Positions 1 through 9,466 of a stretch of 64,000 nucleotides of DNA are shown here, piece after piece. Below the pieces are notes generated by a model. That model saw only the letters and a list, made by a program, of their open reading frames with translations. It did not search any database and was not told where the DNA came from. Origin of the DNA: Phyto melanocephala. Taxonomy: Eukaryota; Arthropoda; Insecta; Diptera; Rhinophoridae. The translations under genes and the position numbers were made by a program. The stretch's first letter is position 1, and each line of letters begins with the position of its first letter. Location: assembly GCA_941918925.1 (NCBI GenBank), contig OW799233.1, positions 76,139,797-76,203,796 on the forward strand. Direction: 5' to 3'.

Positions 1-400
1 CAAATAATGCCTTCTCATCAATTTTTTTTCCTGTTCATTAAATATAGGGTACGTTCGTAAATGCTTGAAATTTGTGCAACACTGTGGCAGTAATGCCAAA
101 TGTAGTTGCTGATGCGCGATCAGCTGTTGCAGATGCATTGCAGCTGCTTAACAACTACGTAGAGCTTGCTTTTTTGAACGTCCTGCAAAAAATATAAAAT
201 GTTATCCAAAAAAGTAATAGCAAATATTATTGAAAATGTCGATGTTTAAAACGACAACTTTTTCTTAAATTATAATAAAACAAGTAAGAGCACTATATTC
301 GGCTGTGCCGAATTTTTATACCCTCCACCAATTTTGTGTACATTTAAAGCACAATATGGAATAATCCCTTTATAATAAAATATGTATCACTTCCTTTGTA

Positions 401-1041
401 GAGGGTGGTTAAATTTTAACGGCCCATGTTGAAGGTGAACTACACCTAGACGTCAAATTTGTTTTCTGCATTTCATTTGACATTTCCCAATCTCAGACTA
501 ACTCAATTTAAACAATGGAAAGATACGCAAATGAGCAACGCTTTAGAGTTATTCAGGTTTCTAATTAAAATGGACGTTCAAATCAAAATGCATTTTGTGC
601 ACTTCGTGATTGTTTTGGTCAACATAATTGTTCAAATTCGTCCACAATCGGAAGAATTGTAAAAAATTATTAAATTTCTGCAAAACAGGTCTGTATAAAA
701 TGTGAGAACACCTGTGAATGCCTTCTTATTTCGTTGAATGGGAACCATTGCTGTTTTTCGCGATAGTCTGGCAAAAGAGCATTCAACATCGACTCATCAT
801 CGTGCCCAACAATTGAGCATCAATATTGTCATTGAAAATTTGGACCATCAGATAGAGGAGTGGCGCCGAGGATGGGGGGGGGGGTGTATTTGACCGATAT
901 TTTGTTCCATACATAATTGAACCATACAAATATTATCATTATAAAAAGAATAATTATAATAATAATAATAATATAATAATTTCTTAAATAATTTGTGTTT
1001 TATTTAAAATCAACATCAGCCATTAAAATTTAACCACCCTT
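401..1041 (+). mobile_element. Tc1/mariner-type remnant inserted in family A
   Basis: Terminal inverted repeats start GAGGGTGGTTAAATTTTAA at the left and AAGGGTGGTTAAATTTTAA at the right. The left flank is TA (399-400). In the second filled copy (24706-25352) the flanks are TA on both sides, and the empty copy near 38935-38960 reads straight through with a single TA. A TA target and about 30-bp TIRs indicate the Tc1/mariner superfamily. A broken transposase N-terminus lies inside. A run of about ten G at 869-880 is a replication-slippage tract. Confidence 0.7.
515..875 (+). pseudogene. Transposase N-terminal HTH fossil
   Basis: From the ATG at 515 the frame reads MERYANEQRFRVIQV, then a stop, then NGRSNQNAFCALRDCF..STIGRIV and another stop. 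Further on, in another frame, comes VFRDSLAKEHSTSTHHRAQQ. This order (ERYxxEQR, NGRS, ALR..G, STI.RIV, RDS.A....S..HR.QQL) is that of the helix-turn-helix segment at the start of a large insect mariner-type transposase family. The catalytic domain is absent. It is dead through at least two stops and a frameshift. The copy inside 24706-25352 (minus) is similarly broken. Confidence 0.5.
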
Positions 1042-2763
1042 AATAACTTCGATATGATAGCAAAATGTTTTCGTAAATTTAGTCTTTTAGTGAAAATGGG
1101 CGTTAAAATAAGCGTTTCAGTAAAGTTTCTGCTAATAAATACAACTTAGATATTTCAATATAGTCCTTTATTTTCCCAAAAACTTTGTGAATAGAGAAAT
1201 TACATGAATTTAAGATAAACCGTTATATGGGACGTAGGCGTTATAGTGGGCGTGTCACTTAAACTTTTTGGCACAACAAATACATTGATTAGAAGGATAT
1301 ATGTAGCAAATTTCATCATCTTACATCTAATATTATCGGTTTTATGAGCTTTTAAATTTCATTAACGGTAGATAACGTGAAAAGTGGGCGTTATAGTAGG
1401 CGTGTCAAAGGTGTTTTTGCTAATGAGCACAACTAAGATATTTCGATATAGTCCTTTATTATTCCAAAATCTTTATTAATAGAAAAATTATATGAATTTT
1501 AGTTAAAACGTTATATGGGAGGTGGCCGTAAAAATGGGGCGTGGCACCTTAATTTTTCGGCACAGTAATGACATTGTCTAGAAGGATATACGTAGCAAAT
1601 CTTATCATCATACCTCTAATTTTTTCGATTTTATGAGCTTTTTAATTTCATTAACGGTTGATAACGTGAAAAGTGGGCGTTATAGTAGGCGTGTCAAAGT
1701 TGTTTTTGCTTATGAGTAAAACTTAGATATTTCGATATAGTTCTTTATTATTCCAAAATCTTTATTAATAGAGAAATTATGTGAATTTTAGGTAAAACGT
1801 TATATGGGAGGTGGGCGTAAAAGTGGGCGTGGAACTTTGATTTTCCGTTACAACAAAGCCTCTCACCAAGAAGCAAAGTGTACAAAATTTCAGAATCATA
1901 CATCTAATTTAGTCCGTTTTATTAGGTTTTAAATTTTAAATATACTGAAAAATACACTGCGCAGTATAAATTTTCGTACATTTTGATCTATAACTCCTTT
2001 CCTAATGCATAGATGTAAGCAATTTTCGGGGAGGAATATTTTTTTGACTCGAGAAATATATATTCGAAGTTTCATGACTGTACGTTAATGCGTTTGGACA
2101 CAATTCCATTTTAATCGATGTTCGAAGGACACGGTTTTTTCAACCAACCTTGCATTACAAGCTATAACTCTCTTACTAATATTCCGATTTAGCCCATTTT
2201 CAATACCAACCAAACCTTGTCTATAAGAAAGATTCAAAATTTGAGCCCCCTAGCTTTTTCGGTGCGACCTCTATCGTGCATTCAACAGACGGACGGACAT
2301 GGCTAGATCGTCATCAAATCAAACCCTGATTCAGAATATATATACTTTTTGGGGTCCAAAATTGATATTTCGATGTGTTACAAACGGAATGACAAAATGA
2401 GTATACCCCCACCATTTTTTTGGTGGCGGGTATAAAAATAATTAGGAACAAGATTAGACGACTTCTGATTATAAGAAGTAAGCTAAAAGTTAAAAGAAGG
2501 TTGATTCCCAAAATAAAAATATAATAATTAAATATAATAAAAAACTAAAAAAAATAAATACATTTAATTTAAAGAATTAATTGTTGTTTAATGCGACTTA
2601 TTTCTCTATTGTATATAACTTGATCACTATTGCATCAGAAACTTAACTGTTGTCATATTTGCAGAAATTTGCGGCAGAACTGCCAACTGTTGGCAAAAAA
2701 AAACTTTTTGACGCTTAAAAGTGCTGGCAAAGTTTGCATGAATGAACGTTATACGTTTACTAT

Positions 2764-3431
2764 CACCCCTTTCTCATTAGGCAAGTCGCTTGCTCAAGCT
2801 TGTGTTTATAGACAAAAGGGGTAAGGTCGGGTTAAGAGGAAGAAATTTGCTCATATTTGAGTACACACTTGCCTGTACTCGGCAAGTACGAGCAAGTTTT
2901 TGTTGAGAAACCAAAAACAAAAAAGAATTAAAAACAAACAAGAGTGCTTTATTCGGCCGAGCCGAACCTTATATACCCTTCACAACGTGTAGTCATGCAA
3001 CAACAATTGTTTATATCACCATTTATCTCATATGAAACACGTACATACAAAACATACATATATAAAAACATCCAATTGTAATATTATAAATTTAGTTTAC
3101 TTATGCGCCTAAAAAAAATAAATTAAAAAAAAATTAAATATAAAACAATAAAAATTTGAATACTATATAAAATAAAAAAAAAATTTGGCTCACTAAAACA
3201 AGTATAACACGTTTGTATGTATGTGTAGATAATTGATAATTGTAGAAATTTCAAACGGAATGACAAACCTATATATACCCTTTTTCACTGTGTGAAGAGT
3301 ATAATATGTAAAAGAGAACGAAACTTGGGCAAGTCAATTGCTGAGTCTGAACATGAAAGCAAGTTCAAAGGAAAATAAAAGTAAATAAAAAACTAACTTG
3401 CGCAAGTGACTTGCCTAATGAGAAAGGGGTG
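2764..3431. mobile_element. TIR element family C, copy 1, carrying a family B insertion
   Basis: Inverted ends begin CACCCCTTTCTCATTAGGCA at the left and the same sequence inverted at the right, about 28 bp with a single difference. A second copy (31384-32437) has TIRs reading CTGACTAGG instead of CTCATTAGG at both ends. Both copies contain a family B repeat at the same internal position. No transposase is present and the superfamily is not identified. The target duplication is unclear; TAT occurs on both sides in both copies. Short CAAGT/ACTTG motifs recur through the subterminal DNA. Confidence 0.6.
2937..3305 (+). mobile_element. INE-1-like repeat, family B, copy 1 (internally deleted)
   Basis: It starts AACAAGAGTGCTTTATTCGG and continues ATACCCTTCACAACGTG, then a T/A-rich centre. 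The 3' tail runs ACAAACCTATATATACCC..CACTGTGTGAAGAGTATAAT. It shares its first ~45 bp and last ~60 bp with the longer copies at 30341-31071 and 52282-52997. It lacks the middle section with the CCGTCTGTCCG motif. It lies inside family C. Confidence 0.65.
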
Positions 3432-3505
3432 TATGCTGCAGTGATGCGCAACTGTTGCATTTACGAACGTACCTAAATTTACAATTATATCTATATATGT
3501 ATGTA

Positions 3506-4065
3506 AGTTAAGGTATGAGGTAACATCCCTTAAAATTATATTTTCGAAATAAGTCACACGCTTTATTTTATTTATGCTGACATTGCGTCTGCTAAAGTTA
3601 TTTCATTTAGTTTGAGTTTGTAACTCTAAACTTTTGTTTTCGACTTTTGAATAAGTCACACGAGTTGCATATAAAAATAATATAGAAACGTTCACAGACG
3701 GAATTCTGAGAAATTTATTATTGAAGCAGTTCTGTGGGAATGTTGAATTAACAGTATTGTGAAACAATTTAAAATTGCTAATAAGTAGACAAGATTGTAA
3801 TATTAAACCCAATACATTTTTGCTTACCACTTAAGATTTACTTCAAATAATTGTATGATTGTAGTGACAAAATTAGTATTTAAGCTACCTTGGAAAAATT
3901 GTAATAGGCAGTTCAAAATGACACACTAAAATAGCCGGATCATACACCAGCTACAAGCGGGTCCCTGTGAAGGCATAACGTAATAAAATATTTAAAAATA
4001 AAACATAATTTAAGAAAAAATAAAAAGTTTTTTTTTAATTAAATAAAACAAACATAATTTAACTG
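3506..4065 (+). repeat. Putative 5' LTR of the gypsy element
   Basis: The boundary is inferred from AGTTAAGGTATGAGGTAAC at 3506, since errantivirus LTRs commonly start AGTTA, and from the primer site beginning at 4064. The interval of about 560 bp is non-coding and contains two copies of AAGTCACACG (about 3551 and 3654). It begins just after the hAT-like shell. No second LTR is available for comparison, so both ends are provisional. Confidence 0.45.
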
Positions 4066-4081
4066 GGGGCTCAACCGGGAT
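4064..4081 (+). other. Candidate primer-binding site (tRNA-Pro type)
   Basis: TGGGGGCTCAACCGGGAT resembles the tRNA-Pro primer site known from mammalian gammaretroviruses, with two central differences. It lies right after the putative LTR and ahead of a 1.2 kb leader, where a primer site is expected. The tRNA identity is an inference from memory. Confidence 0.45.
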
Positions 4082-5266
4082 CCTCCATCGCATAAATCCT
4101 GAAAACAAAGGTTTTGGTCGAGTGATCTAAAAAATAAGTATCCTTTTTAAAAGGAGAAAAAATAAAAAAAAACATTTGACAAAAAAATAATAAAATATAT
4201 AAAACTGTGTAAAGAAAATTCAAAATATAAAATGAGCAGGAAAGCAGACTTATCCTTTTAAGAGTGTTGTGATTTTTAGTGAACAATAAACAAAATTAAT
4301 AATAAATAAATTTTATAATAAAAGGAAATAACAATAAAACAAAAAACAATAATAACTAGTGAAATAAAACAACTTTGAAGAAAAATTTAAAAATCTTGTT
4401 TTTTTACAAAAAAGGATTAACAAAAATTTAATAATAATAATAAACAAAACTTTTTCGATTTATAATAACATTTAAATTTTATTGAATAAATTTTTAGTAA
4501 AGAACAAAATAATGCCATTTCTGATTCAAATACGAAGTGAAACAAAAGGAAAAATATATGTTTAGAAAAATTAGTGAAAAACAATACAAATAAAGAGGAA
4601 AGAAATAATCAACACAACAGCAACAACAGAAACAACACCATCTAAACAGACTGGCGGAAAAAAACCAATCAACAACAACAAAACAACATCATCTAAATCA
4701 ATTTCATCATCAGCAGATAGTAAGTTAAAATTAAGTTTATTGATTATGTAAAATATAAATTTAAACTTTTTTTGGAAGAATTATTTATATATTGAAAACT
4801 GTATAAAAGGGAATTATATTGAAAATTGAATAAAAACAAAATCAATTAAAAAAAAAAATTTTTTTTTGAAAACTATAACTGAAAAAGGATTGTATAAAAA
4901 GGAATTATAATGAAAATTGATATTTAAGAATTAAAATTAAAATAAAGTACGAAAAAAATCTTAAAATTGCTGTATTGTACTTTATATTTGAAAAAAGAAT
5001 TATATAAAAATATTAAAATAATATTTTACTTTATAAAAAGAGAATTATATTTATTAAAAATTGTTAGGCACGTAACATATTATTTTAATACTAATACTTT
5101 TAAACAAAAATTATTGAAATAGCAAAAATATTTAGTGATTTGTGTAAAATTGAGAATAATTTTCGGTGGATCTCTTGAATAGAATAGGAAGATCAGTAAA
5201 CTGGATTCGGAAATAGACACTTTATCAGATTTGTTTAGGAATTTGGGAACAAATATTGAGAGCGAA
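4082..5266 (+). other. Untranslated leader of the gypsy element
   Basis: About 1.2 kb of A/T-rich DNA between the primer site and the Gag start, with many short stops in all frames. A splice-donor-like AG/GTAAGT-type sequence (AGTAAGTT) occurs near 4721. It could serve the spliced env message expected for this class. No conserved gene is seen. Confidence 0.4.
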
Positions 5267-6386
5267 ATGACTACCATAGATCAAGTAAGGGCTCTGTTGG
5301 AGGCGAAGACGGCTCCATTATTAGCTAGAATAGAGGAATTGAGTAGGTATTTAGGCGCACTAACTACTTGTAATTCTGTGGGAGAATTTGAAGAGGAAAA
5401 GATTAATGTTACAATACGTTGTGATGAACCACTGGACGTAATAAGGTCTTCGCAGGTTTTTGATGGCAAACATTCGTATGTCAGTTGGCGTGAGGCCGCT
5501 ACAAATTCAATGAAGATATATGCGAAGGGCAGCAAACGCTATTTTTCTGCTTTAACTATTTTAAGAAACAAGGTTGTTGATGACGCCAATGATACCTTGA
5601 CCAATCACGGCACTGTTCTGAACTTTGACGCGATTATCAGTCGCTTAGATTTTGCATATGCTGACAAACGCCCCTTGCACATAATTGAGCAAGAGCTCAG
5701 CGTAATGCGTCAGGGACCACAGACAATAATGACATACTATAATGAGGTGAACAAATTCGGACATTACAAAGGAACTAAACAATAGGAATAGACAATACGC
5801 ACTTAGGGTTTTTATGACAGGATTAAACCCTCCTTTGGCCGATATCTTATTTTCGATATCACCTATTAGTTTGCCAGACGCGCTGGCAAAAGCTCAAGAA
5901 TTAGAGGCAAATAAATTACGTGCTAATTTTGCTTTACATTTTAATAAACCACAAACAACTAATTTTAATAGACCACAACTGACTTACTTTAATAAAACAA
6001 ATAATGTCCTGCGTTTTCCTAATCGCAATTATAGGGACTCACGTCCTAAAGAACATTATAACAGACAATACCAGACAAAACCAGAACCAATGGAAGTAGA
6101 AAATTCGACATATGCTAGGCCAACACCTAACTTTGGACAAAGAAATCCACGGAATTTTAATTATAACCAAACACGTCCTTTCAACAACTTTCAACAGACA
6201 GGACAATTTAACAATTCCCAACATGGTTTCAAGGGACAATTAAATAACAGTACCCAAATAAGCCGACAACCTCAACAAAAATATCAGCGAATAAACAATT
6301 TGAACGATAGTTCTTTTTTAGATCAAGGAACGGACTGCCCTACATCATCAAGGCGTCCACAAGAGGAGGAAAATATAAAATTTTAA
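5267..6386 (+). pseudogene. gag: gag of the errantivirus-like element, frameshifted
   Basis: The first in-frame ATG (5267) starts MTTIDQVRALLEAKTAPLL, an amphipathic errantivirus Gag N-terminus. A stop falls at 5783-5785. From about 5770 the reading continues in another frame through LNPPLADILFS and ALAKAQELEANKLRA to the stop at 6384-6386. The shift, possibly with a small deletion, therefore falls near 5760-5780 in the capsid region. The C-terminal third is Asn/Gln/Pro-rich (repeated NFNRPQ, FNNFQQ) and has no CCHC knuckle, as is usual for this group. It would package element RNA if intact. It overlaps pol by 76 nt. Confidence 0.75.
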
Positions 6387-9300
6387 TTGACAGCGGTGCG
6401 ACAAGCTGTTATTGTAGTCCTGAAGTTCTGACGAATAGACAGGAATTAGTAATTAAGAAGAGGGTAAAAACCATTAATGGTTTTACCATCATTAAATATT
6501 TTTATGAAGCCAGTATTTTCGGCTTTAAAGAAAGATTCTATGAGATTGAGAATCTGGAGGTAGATCTCCTTATAGGATACAACTTTATAGAAAGAGCTAA
6601 TATTATTTTAGATTTTAAGGAAGGGAAATTGATTTGCGGTGAACACTGCGAAAAATTAATAAATATCGAATCAGAGGATTCGAGCGAAAATAGAAAATTA
6701 AAAAATCAAGGGGTAGGAAAAAACCTCTTGAACAAATTGAATAATGAGGACATATTTAATTTCGATAATGAGAGCAGAGAAAATTTAAACATTTTAAGAG
6801 AAAATGTTGTAAAATATATTCGAACCATTCATTCTAGTATAGATATGAATCTGCCGTTTAGAACGGATATCAGAGCAGAAATTCGAACAATTGCTGAAGC
6901 CCCTATATGGAGCAAGCAATATCCTTACCCATTTTCTGCGAATAGCTTTGTAAATAATGAATTGGAAAAATTACTGAAGGACGAAATAATTCGACCTAGT
7001 AAAAGTCCTTACAATTCCCCAATATTTGTTGTTCCAAAAAAAGGAATAAATGGAGATGGTACTGCAAAATTGCGTATGGTTATTGACTACAAAAAATTAA
7101 ATGAAAACACGGTATGCGATAAGTACCCCATCCCGGATATGAATGTTATATTATCCAATCTGGGAACGGCAAAATACTTTTCGACTATCGATTTGGAGTC
7201 TGGTTTTCATCAGATTCTTATGAAAGAAGAATATATTGAGAAAACCGCATTTGCCGTTAATAATGGAAAATATGAGTTCATGAGATTACCATTTGGTCTT
7301 AAGAATAGCCCAAGCATTTTTCAACGGGCCATGGATGACATTTTACGGGAATTTATAGGTAAAATATGTCATGTTTATATAGACGATATAATTGTCTACT
7401 CAGAAAATTTACAAGACCATCATGAACATTTGCGATTAATAATTGATAGATTAAGGGAGTCGAATATGAAAATCTCATTGGAGAAATCTAGATTTTATGA
7501 GAGAGAAGTCGAATTCCTTGGATATGTAGTTGGACATAATGTGATAAAAACGGATCCAAAAAAATTGGAAACTATAAATAACTACCCTTTGCCAAAGACT
7601 TTAAGGCAATTAAGGAGTTTTCTTGGAATGGTAGGATACTACCGAAAATTTATAAAAAATTACGCTCAAATATCGAAACCATTGTCGAAGTATCTAGCAG
7701 GTGAAAACGGTAAAGTTTCACAGTACATGTCAAAGAAGACAGAAATAAAATTAGATGAACAGGGTATACTTACTTTTGATAAATTAAAAAAATTATTGTC
7801 TGAACAAATTGAACTGACTCAGCCTGATTTCAATAAAAAGTTCATCCTTACCACCGACGCTTCTGACGACGCGATAGGCGCTGTCCTTAGTCAGGATGGT
7901 AAACCCATTACATTTATTTCAAAAACTCTGAAAAATTATGCAACGAATGAAAAAGAACTTTATGCTATTGTATGGGCCTTGAAAAATTTAAGAAATTATT
8001 TATATGGCAGTTCAAATCTCGAGATTCATACAGATCATCAGCCATTAACATTCGCAGTTTCTACAAGAAACCCTAATTCGAAAATTAAAAGATGGCGATC
8101 GTTTATAGAAGAATTTTCACCGAAAATGATTTACAAACCCGGTGTTAACAATGTCGTAGCAGATGCTCTTTCTCGTCAATATTTAAACAACATATCAGAC
8201 GAAGAATCTCTACACAGTACTCAACATTCCACTGAAAGCAGTGATGATTTCAATATTCCAGAGATTTCGAAACCCTTAAATGAGTTTAAACAACAAATAC
8301 TCTTGTGCAAAGCGAACTTTACGATTCACGAAATGATCGTGACATTTGGAAGAACGAGGCATATTATAGAATATGATACAAGAGAAAATCTCAAAACCAT
8401 TCTTTTGGAATTCATTAAACCAAACTTAGTTACTTGTGTTCATTGCACACCAGAGGATCTTTACGATTTTAAAGAAACAGTGAAAGGGGTTTTCACAAAC
8501 AAATTTGTATATAGCAAAATATTTCCACTAGACATCACAAATGTTGATGATCAACAAAACATTATTCGGGATACTCATTCTCGAGCACATAGGTGCTGTA
8601 AGGAAAATTACAAACAAATATATAAACAATATTATTGGCCAAAAATCATAGAACAGTTTAAGGAATATATCAGGCATTGTACAATTTGTAACCGAAATAA
8701 ATATAATAGACACCCACAAAAGGTTCCAATTGGAGAGGCTCCAATTCCTAACAGAGAGGGGGAGTTCCTTAATATAGATATTTTTTATGCTGAGGGCCTT
8801 AAATTCATAACATGCGTTGATGCCTATTCAAAATTTCTCGTTATTAAAAATATTGAAGATAAAACTAACATTGGAGAGAAGGTTTTGGATGTTCTTCAGA
8901 ATTTTCCTAATGCCAAAAAGGTGACACTTGACAACGAACCAGGTTTTTTGACTGCGCAATTTAGATCTTTGATGCAACGTTTAGGTATCGAACTTTATTA
9001 TTGTACACCGCGGCATAGCACAACGAATGGTCAGATTGAGAGAGTCCATTCCACTTTAATAGAAATAGCTAGATGTATCAAGGAAGAATTTAATCTTATA
9101 GAGGATACTGAGGTTTTTTATAGAGCAGCTCAACAATACAATAATACAATACACTCGGTTACACAGGACAAACCAGTAGATATACTTTTTAATAGGGTTA
9201 CACACAATTTAGTAGACGTATTGAAAAAGGCTCAGAGTAAAATGATTTCGAGGAATAACCCAAGCCACATAAGGACTTACCAACCAGGCGATATAATATA

Positions 9301-9433
9301 TGAAAAAATAATAGGGCAGAGAAATAAGCTACTGCCTAGATTCAGAAAACAGAAAGTAAAAGAAGACTTAGGTAATAAGGTTAAAATTAAGTTTCGAGAT
9401 AGAATTATACATAAGGACAATATTAAGACTTAA
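6311..9433 (+). CDS. pol: pol polyprotein (protease, RT, RNase H, integrase)
   Basis: One open frame of about 1040 codons in the -1 frame relative to gag. No ATG is expected, because synthesis would come from -1 frameshifting near the overlap (6311-6386). I see no canonical slippery heptamer, only AAAATTTTAA at the gag stop. In order: protease LIDSGATS (residue ~25), RT with LRMVIDYKKLN and the catalytic VYIDDIIV (~355), RNase H LTTDASDDAIGAVL (~513), integrase zinc domain H-x3-H..C-x2-C (~756-795), and catalytic D (NIDIF, ~823), D (TLDNEP, ~874) and E (GQIERVH, ~907). Every catalytic residue is present. Relatives are 17.6/297/Tom-type gypsy elements. It is the only undamaged ORF of this element. 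Confidence 0.85.
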   Translation, partial: FFFRSRNGLPYIIKASTRGGKYKILIDSGATSCYCSPEVLTNRQELVIKKRVKTINGFTIIKYFYEASIFGFKERFYEIENLEVDLLIGYNFIERANIILDFKEGKLICGEHCEKLINIESEDSSENRKLKNQGVGKNLLNKLNNEDIFNFDNESRENLNILRENVVKYIRTIHSSIDMNLPFRTDIRAEIRTIAEAPIWSKQYPYPFSANSFVNNELEKLLKDEIIRPSKSPYNSPIFVVPKKGINGDGTAKLRMVIDYKKLNENTVCDKYPIPDMNVILSNLGTAKYFSTIDLESGFHQILMKEEYIEKTAFAVNNGKYEFMRLPFGLKNSPSIFQRAMDDILREFIGKICHVYIDDIIVYSENLQDHHEHLRLIIDRLRESNMKISLEKSRFYEREVEFLGYVVGHNVIKTDPKKLETINNYPLPKTLRQLRSFLGMVGYYRKFIKNYAQISKPLSKYLAGENGKVSQYMSKKTEIKLDEQGILTFDKLKKLLSEQIELTQPDFNKKFILTTDASDDAIGAVLSQDGKPITFISKTLKNYATNEKELYAIVWALKNLRNYLYGSSNLEIHTDHQPLTFAVSTRNPNSKIKRWRSFIEEFSPKMIYKPGVNNVVADALSRQYLNNISDEESLHSTQHSTESSDDFNIPEISKPLNEFKQQILLCKANFTIHEMIVTFGRTRHIIEYDTRENLKTILLEFIKPNLVTCVHCTPEDLYDFKETVKGVFTNKFVYSKIFPLDITNVDDQQNIIRDTHSRAHRCCKENYKQIYKQYYWPKIIEQFKEYIRHCTICNRNKYNRHPQKVPIGEAPIPNREGEFLNIDIFYAEGLKFITCVDAYSKFLVIKNIEDKTNIGEKVLDVLQNFPNAKKVTLDNEPGFLTAQFRSLMQRLGIELYYCTPRHSTTNGQIERVHSTLIEIARCIKEEFNLIEDTEVFYRAAQQYNNTIHSVTQDKPVDILFNRVTHNLVDVLKKAQSKMISRNNPSHIRTYQPGDIIYEKIIGQRNKLLPRFRKQKVKEDLGNKVKIKFRDRIIHKDNIKT

Positions 9434-9450
9434 GAATTTTGAAAAAAATT

Positions 9451-9466
9451 TTAATTTGCTTTCTAG
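9451..9466 (+). promoter_or_regulatory. Candidate 3' splice site for env mRNA
   Basis: TTAATTTGCTTTCTAG is a pyrimidine-rich tract ending in AG, 17 nt after the pol stop and just upstream of the env frame. The env frame has no ATG near its beginning. This fits the known errantivirus scheme in which a spliced leader supplies the start. Confidence 0.45.

Larger units (their letters stand above)
279..2435 (+). mobile_element. INE-1/DINE-1-like repeat, family A, copy 1
   Basis: It starts with AACAAGTAAGAGCACTATA followed by a short palindrome (TTCGGC..GCCGAA). It ends with a module containing ACGGACATGGCTAGATCG, a TATATATACTTT run and a terminal hairpin (ATACCCCCACC..GGTGGCGGGTATAA). The 3' module has the same layout as the end of Drosophila INE-1/DINE-1 (Helentron-class) repeats, a resemblance judged from memory. 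The interior has repeated GGGCGT-rich blocks (about 1190-1870) in roughly 290-bp tandem units. No coding capacity of its own is seen. It carries a mariner insertion at 401-1041. Other copies lie at 24139-25497, 37863-39548, 41637-43628 and 57366-58665. Confidence 0.7.
47..3473. mobile_element. hAT-like non-autonomous element, outermost shell of a nest
   Basis: Both ends carry an inverted repeat: GGGTACGTTCGTAAATGC at the left, and its complement with one G fewer at the right. The flanking 8-mers are TAAATATA (39-46) and TAAATTTA (3474-3481), matching at 7 of 8 positions, which fits the 8-bp duplication of hAT elements. Most of the interior is later insertions (family A at 279-2435, family C at 2764-3431). 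The residual shell is about 230 bp on the left, 330 bp in the middle and 40 bp on the right. No transposase is visible in it, so it is a MITE-like passenger. Confidence 0.55.

Noticed and set aside
6371..6390. Canonical -1 slippery heptamer at the gag-pol overlap
   Set aside because: AAAATTTTAA is present, but the zero-frame codons do not fit the X XXY YYZ pattern, so only the frame relation is claimed.
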